Of a stretch of 9,926 nt of DNA, positions 7,601-9,926 are shown piece by piece (position 1 is the first letter of the stretch; the number at the start of each line of letters is the position of its first letter). Location: positions 1-9,926 of the forward strand of contig JAJUHD010000088.1 in assembly GCA_029268085.1 (NCBI GenBank), given 5' to 3'. The notes below the pieces were generated by a model. The model ran no database searches, was not told the DNA's origin, and saw only the letters and a list, made by a program, of their open reading frames with translations. This DNA comes from Bacillota bacterium (GTDB taxonomy: Bacteria > Bacillota > Clostridia > Oscillospirales > Oscillospiraceae). The position numbers and the translations under genes are program-made.

Positions 7601-7645
7601 AATATCCCCGAAAACCGTCTTGCTGCGGAGGTTTTCGGGGATATT
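7601..7645 (+). terminator. Strong hairpin after the SLH/GDPD gene
   Basis: AATATCCCCGAAAACC (7601-7616) and GGTTTTCGGGGATATT (7630-7645) form a perfect 16-bp stem with a 13-base loop, 47 bases after the stop codon. There is no clean T-tract after it (CAATTATTT), so it may terminate less efficiently or mainly stabilise the mRNA end. Confidence 0.6.
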
Positions 7646-7800
7646 CAATTATTTGCGCCCGTATTGCGGGCTATTGTTCTATACAATACTGTTCAGTAAA
7701 ATAAGGCCGGTCGTTTTGCCTTTTCATTGCAGGTGCGTCTTGCTGCATAATCGTAATTTCATGCCGACGCTTTGCGTTCAATCCGAAATAGCTGGTTATT

Positions 7801-7829
7801 TTGACATCATTTTGACATCCCAATATATG
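7801..7829 (+). promoter_or_regulatory. Orphan promoter with repeated TTGACATC
   Basis: TTGACA (7801-7806), a 17-base spacer and TATATG (7824-7829) form a good plus-strand promoter. A second TTGACATC lies 11 bases downstream of the first, inside the spacer. No open reading frame with a ribosome binding site follows before the terminator at 7887-7935. Confidence 0.4.
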
Positions 7830-7835
7830 TTTTGA

Positions 7836-7936
7836 TGTCCTTAAAAATGTAAAAATAAGCAATTTAGAATTTGCTAATAAAACAATAAAAAAGCCCTGAA
7901 AACCGCATAAACAAAGGCGTTTTCAAGGCTTTTTTC
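7836..7936 (+). ncRNA. Candidate small RNA of about 100 nt
   Basis: Transcription from the promoter at 7801-7829 would begin near 7836 and end at the T-tract after the hairpin at 7887-7929. The transcript would be AT-rich, with a small AGCAA/TTGCT inverted repeat near 7858-7875, and would stop just before the antisense strand of tRNA-Tyr. No known RNA family is recognised. The only evidence is the promoter, terminator and size. Confidence 0.25.
7887..7935 (-). terminator. Terminator of the tRNA operon, T-tract on both strands
   Basis: AAAAAAGCCCTGAAAACC (7887-7904) pairs with GGCGTTTTCAAGGCTTTTTT (7916-7935), with one internal mismatch and a small mismatch near the loop. On the minus strand it begins 5 bases after the tRNA-Tyr CCA end and finishes in TTTTTT. 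On the plus strand it also ends in six T. Confidence 0.75.
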
Positions 7937-7940
7937 TACT

Positions 7941-8025
7941 TGGTGGGGGAAGGTGGATTCGAACCACCGAAGTCATTGACAGCAGATTTACAGTCTGTCC
8001 CCTTTGGCCACTCGGGAATTCCCCC
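7941..8025 (-). tRNA. tRNA-Tyr (GTA)
   Basis: The 85-base gene folds as a class II tRNA. The acceptor stem GGGGGAA pairs with TTCCCCC, then comes discriminator A and an encoded CCA (7943-7941). The anticodon loop CTGTAAA puts GTA at 7991-7989. A long variable arm follows, and the T loop GGTTCGAATCC is canonical. One A-C mismatch is seen at the outer pair of the anticodon stem. It is the second gene of a tRNA-Thr/tRNA-Tyr pair and lies directly before a terminator. Confidence 0.95.
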
Positions 8026-8157
8026 ATATTCATTTGCTCGGGTTGTCGGCTGCGGTCTGTGCGGCTTAAGCTTTTCCTTTACCGAAGACAGCTCTCGGTC
8101 TTGTGATACAGCCTGGTAAAGAGCTTCCCTGCTCGCTTGCTTTCTCAAGAAAGTAAA

Positions 8158-8233
8158 TGGAGCTGGTGGACGGACTTGAACCCCCGACCTGCTGATTACA
8201 AATCAGCTGCTCTACCGACTGAGCTACACCAGC
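8158..8233 (-). tRNA. tRNA-Thr (TGT)
   Basis: This 76-base gene has acceptor stem GCTGGTG pairing with CACCAGC, discriminator T and an encoded CCA. The D arm is standard (TAGCTCAGTCGGTAGAGCA), and the 7-base anticodon loop TTTGTAA puts TGT at 8200-8198. The T arm contains GGGTTCAAGTCC. It reads Thr codons, probably ACA and related ones. It lies 132 bases upstream of tRNA-Tyr on the same strand, and that spacer holds nothing I can name. Confidence 0.95.
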
Positions 8234-8257
8234 ATGCCGAAACAACCAGCAGGAGTA

Positions 8258-8286
8258 ATAATAACAAAATACGAGTTGTTTGTCAA
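8258..8286 (-). promoter_or_regulatory. Consensus promoter of the tRNA-Thr/tRNA-Tyr operon
   Basis: On the minus strand TTGACA (8286-8281), exactly 17 bases, then TATTAT (8263-8258). Transcription would start near 8251, about 18 bases before tRNA-Thr. The near-perfect boxes fit a strongly expressed stable-RNA operon. Confidence 0.75.
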
Positions 8287-8384
8287 CCACAAAATCGGAT
8301 AAAAAATTTATTGGAATAAACTTTTTTATGCATTTTATATTAAATTAATATGAATTGCAAAATATATAAAAAATTCTCCTTTAC

Positions 8385-8412
8385 TTTTCCCCTTCCGGAT
8401 GTTATATATAAT
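8385..8412 (+). promoter_or_regulatory. Probable promoter of the panT-coaX operon
   Basis: A perfect TATAAT (8407-8412) lies in an AT-rich run about 50 bases before the start codon. The -35 region is weak (TTTTCC at 8385-8390, 16-base spacer). The leader is too short for a riboswitch. Confidence 0.4.
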
Positions 8413-8463
8413 ATACAAATTTGCGCTGCATCCTTTGTGAGCAGCAGCAGGAGGTAATAAAAT

Positions 8464-9081
8464 ATGGTAAAAAACAAAGCTTTTGGCGTTGGCGGCATGG
8501 TAAGACTGGCCGCACTCGTCGCAATCATCATCCTCATGGCGTTCACTCCCCTCGGCTATCTCAGGTATGGCGCGCTCTCCATCACGTTTATCATGATACC
8601 CGTTGTTATCGGCGCGATCATACTTGGCCCGAGCGCAGGCGCGGTTCTCGGCGCGGTCTTCGGGTTCACCAGCTTCGCCCAGTGCTTCGGGCTCGATCCC
8701 TTCGGCACCTTCCTGTTCAGCGTCAATCCGCTCGGCACCGTCATAATGTGCTTTGTGCCGCGCATACTCATGGGCTTCCTTTCAGCGCTTATTTTCAGAG
8801 CCATCCACAAAGTTGATAAGACGAAAATCATATCCTACGCCGTCGCAAGCCTTTCCGGCGCGGTTTTGAATACCGTGATGTTCCTCTCGCTTCTCATATT
8901 CTTTTTCGGGAACATCCAGCTGCCGGCTGCCATGGGCGGCATCAGGGTTATCCAGATTATCGGCGTCACCCTTGCTGTCAACGCGCTGGTCGAGGCGGCC
9001 GTCTGCCTGGTTGTCGGCGCCGCGATAAGCAAAGCTCTCGAGCACTTTCTGCCCGTGGGCAGGGACGGCAGGTCAAATTAG
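8464..9081 (+). CDS. ECF transporter S component, probable pantothenate carrier PanT
   Basis: This 205-aa integral membrane protein has about six hydrophobic segments (roughly residues 11-32, 34-57, 58-80, 86-115, 122-148 and 160-190) and short charged loops, the usual size and shape of the substrate-binding S subunit of an energy-coupling factor importer. It begins with a basic N-terminus, MVKNKAFGVGG, and the start follows AGGAGG by nine bases. The ATPase and EcfT partners are not in the window, as expected for group II ECF systems that share one energising module. Its stop lies 15 bases before coaX, the enzyme that phosphorylates pantothenate, which points to pantothenate as the substrate. 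The fold is clear from the sequence; the substrate rests on context. Another vitamin or precursor is possible. Confidence 0.75.
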   Translation: MVKNKAFGVGGMVRLAALVAIIILMAFTPLGYLRYGALSITFIMIPVVIGAIILGPSAGAVLGAVFGFTSFAQCFGLDPFGTFLFSVNPLGTVIMCFVPRILMGFLSALIFRAIHKVDKTKIISYAVASLSGAVLNTVMFLSLLIFFFGNIQLPAAMGGIRVIQIIGVTLAVNALVEAAVCLVVGAAISKALEHFLPVGRDGRSN

Positions 9082-9096
9082 CAGAGGGCGCCGCTT

Positions 9097-9870
9097 ATGA
9101 TACTTGCTGTCGATGTCGGAAACACTAACATTACTCTCGGCGGGCTTGACGAAGATAAAATATACTTCATTTCGCGCATCTCAACCGACACCCAGAAAAC
9201 TCAGGATGAATACGCCATTATGATGCGAAGCATCCTGCTGCTGAATAAAATAAGCTTTTCCGACGTGGAAGGCGGCATAATATCCTCCGTCGTCCCTCCT
9301 CTCACCGGCGCGCTTCAGCAGGCCGTCGAGGCCGTGATAGAAAAAAAGCCGATGGTCTTGGGCCCCGGCATAAAGACCGGCCTCAACATACTTATCGACA
9401 ATCCGGCGCAGCTCGGGGCGGACATAGTCGCCGCGGCGGTAGCCGCAATAAGCAAATACCCCAAACCCCTTGTCATAATAGATATGGGCACCGCCACGAC
9501 GTTTTCCGTTATAGACTCTAAAAGCCGCATGCTCGGCGGCTTTATCTGCCCGGGAGTCCGCATCTCACACGACGCTCTCATCGCCCATACCTCGCAGCTT
9601 CCCAGAGTGGCCCTCGAGGCCCCCGCAAAGCTTGTGTGCAGCAACACAGTGGAGTGCATGCAGAGCGGGCTCATCTACGGCAGCGCAGCAATGATAGACG
9701 GCATGCTCGACCGTATTGAGGATGAGCTCGGCTACAATGTTACCGCGGTGGCGACCGGCGGACTTTCAAATGTGGTGTTTTCGCACTGCCGGCGCGGCAT
9801 AATCTTCGACGGCAACCTCATACTGGAGGGGCTCAGGATAATCTACGAAAAAAACAAAAAGACCAAGTGA
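9097..9870 (+). CDS. coaX: Type III pantothenate kinase
   Basis: This 257-aa protein matches CoaX in length and motifs. It catalyses ATP-dependent phosphorylation of pantothenate to 4'-phosphopantothenate, the first step of CoA synthesis in the cytoplasm. It belongs to the ASKHA fold, with the N-terminal phosphate-binding motif DVGNTN (residues 6-11), the PG-x-KTGL segment (90-95), a GAD motif with Asp109, the second phosphate motif DMGTATTF (129-136), GGFICPG (147-153) and a late ATGGL stretch. Type III kinases resist feedback by CoA and need a monovalent cation; this is family knowledge. The start has a modest AGAGGG site nine bases upstream. It is co-transcribed with the preceding S component, so uptake and trapping of the vitamin are coupled. 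Nothing appears truncated or missing. Confidence 0.95.
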   Translation: MILAVDVGNTNITLGGLDEDKIYFISRISTDTQKTQDEYAIMMRSILLLNKISFSDVEGGIISSVVPPLTGALQQAVEAVIEKKPMVLGPGIKTGLNILIDNPAQLGADIVAAAVAAISKYPKPLVIIDMGTATTFSVIDSKSRMLGGFICPGVRISHDALIAHTSQLPRVALEAPAKLVCSNTVECMQSGLIYGSAAMIDGMLDRIEDELGYNVTAVATGGLSNVVFSHCRRGIIFDGNLILEGLRIIYEKNKKTK

Positions 9871-9874
9871 GCAC

Positions 9875-9901
9875 GGCGGCGCGTCATTTTGACGCGCCGC
9901 C
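9875..9901 (+). terminator. GC-rich hairpin after coaX
   Basis: GGCGGCGCGTC (9875-9885) and GACGCGCCGCC (9891-9901) form a perfect 11-bp stem with an ATTTT loop, beginning four bases after the coaX stop. No T-tract follows, so it is either a weak terminator or a 3' stabilising structure. It may separate coaX from a gene starting beyond the window. Confidence 0.55.
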
Positions 9902-9926
9902 TCAGATTGTCAAAAAACTTGTTTAC

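Noticed and set aside
7620..7835. A 71-codon plus-strand frame after the large gene
   Set aside because: It starts inside the terminator hairpin, has no ribosome binding site and encodes no recognisable domain.
7936..8290. Two minus-strand open frames with peptides such as GVAQSVEQLICNQQVGGS
   Set aside because: These are translations of the tRNA-Tyr and tRNA-Thr genes, a well-known source of false proteins.
8413..8463. A pantothenate or CoA-related riboswitch before panT
   Set aside because: The leader is only about 45-50 bases and shows no stable structure or terminator/antiterminator pair.
1..9926. CRISPR array or phage-defence system
   Set aside because: I found no regularly spaced direct repeats and no cas-like or known defence genes. 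The only repeats are hairpins, one inverted repeat and a two-copy TTGACATC.

Overview
The window looks like a chromosomal stretch from a Gram-positive anaerobe of the Clostridia (Bacillota). The reasons are strong AGGAGG ribosome binding sites, S-layer homology (SLH) anchoring, a type III pantothenate kinase beside an ECF S component, tRNA genes with encoded CCA, and an IS256-like transposase start. The coding DNA is fairly GC-rich and the spacers are AT-rich. The genus cannot be read from this; an Oscillospirales-type clostridium is a guess.

Layout. (1) Positions 1-1270, minus strand: the 5' end of an IS256-like insertion sequence lies against the 3' end of a small lysozyme-like ORF. Upstream of that come an unrecognised 184-aa hydrophilic protein and a poorly supported 75-aa ORF that reads through a hairpin. 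This looks like an eroding accessory block. The lysozyme-like frame has no good start of its own and is reachable by a -1 shift at an A-rich site inside the 184-aa gene. (2) Positions 1270-1767: an AT-rich spacer with two bidirectional terminator-type hairpins, a 10-bp inverted repeat and a sigma-A-type promoter. (3) Positions 1768-7554, plus strand: one very large secreted modular protein of 1928 aa. Its order is signal peptide, CBM9-like domain, two related beta-sandwich modules separated by Ig-like domains, a degenerate GDPD-like barrel, a GDPD with intact catalytic residues, Ig-like and Big_4-like domains, a clostridial pre-SLH domain and three SLH repeats. It is probably an S-layer-bound enzyme acting on phosphodiesters at the cell surface. 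(4) Positions 7555-8290: a convergent zone holding a strong hairpin, a candidate small RNA, and a tRNA-Thr/tRNA-Tyr pair on the minus strand with its own consensus promoter and terminator. (5) Positions 8380-9926, plus strand: a two-gene operon of an ECF S component, probably pantothenate-specific (PanT), and CoaX. It would import pantothenate and phosphorylate it as the first step of CoA synthesis.

The best candidates for something not yet described are the paired degenerate and active GDPD domains in one S-layer-anchored polypeptide, the possible -1 frameshift fusion on the minus strand, and a roughly 100-nt small-RNA unit ending at the tRNA terminator.
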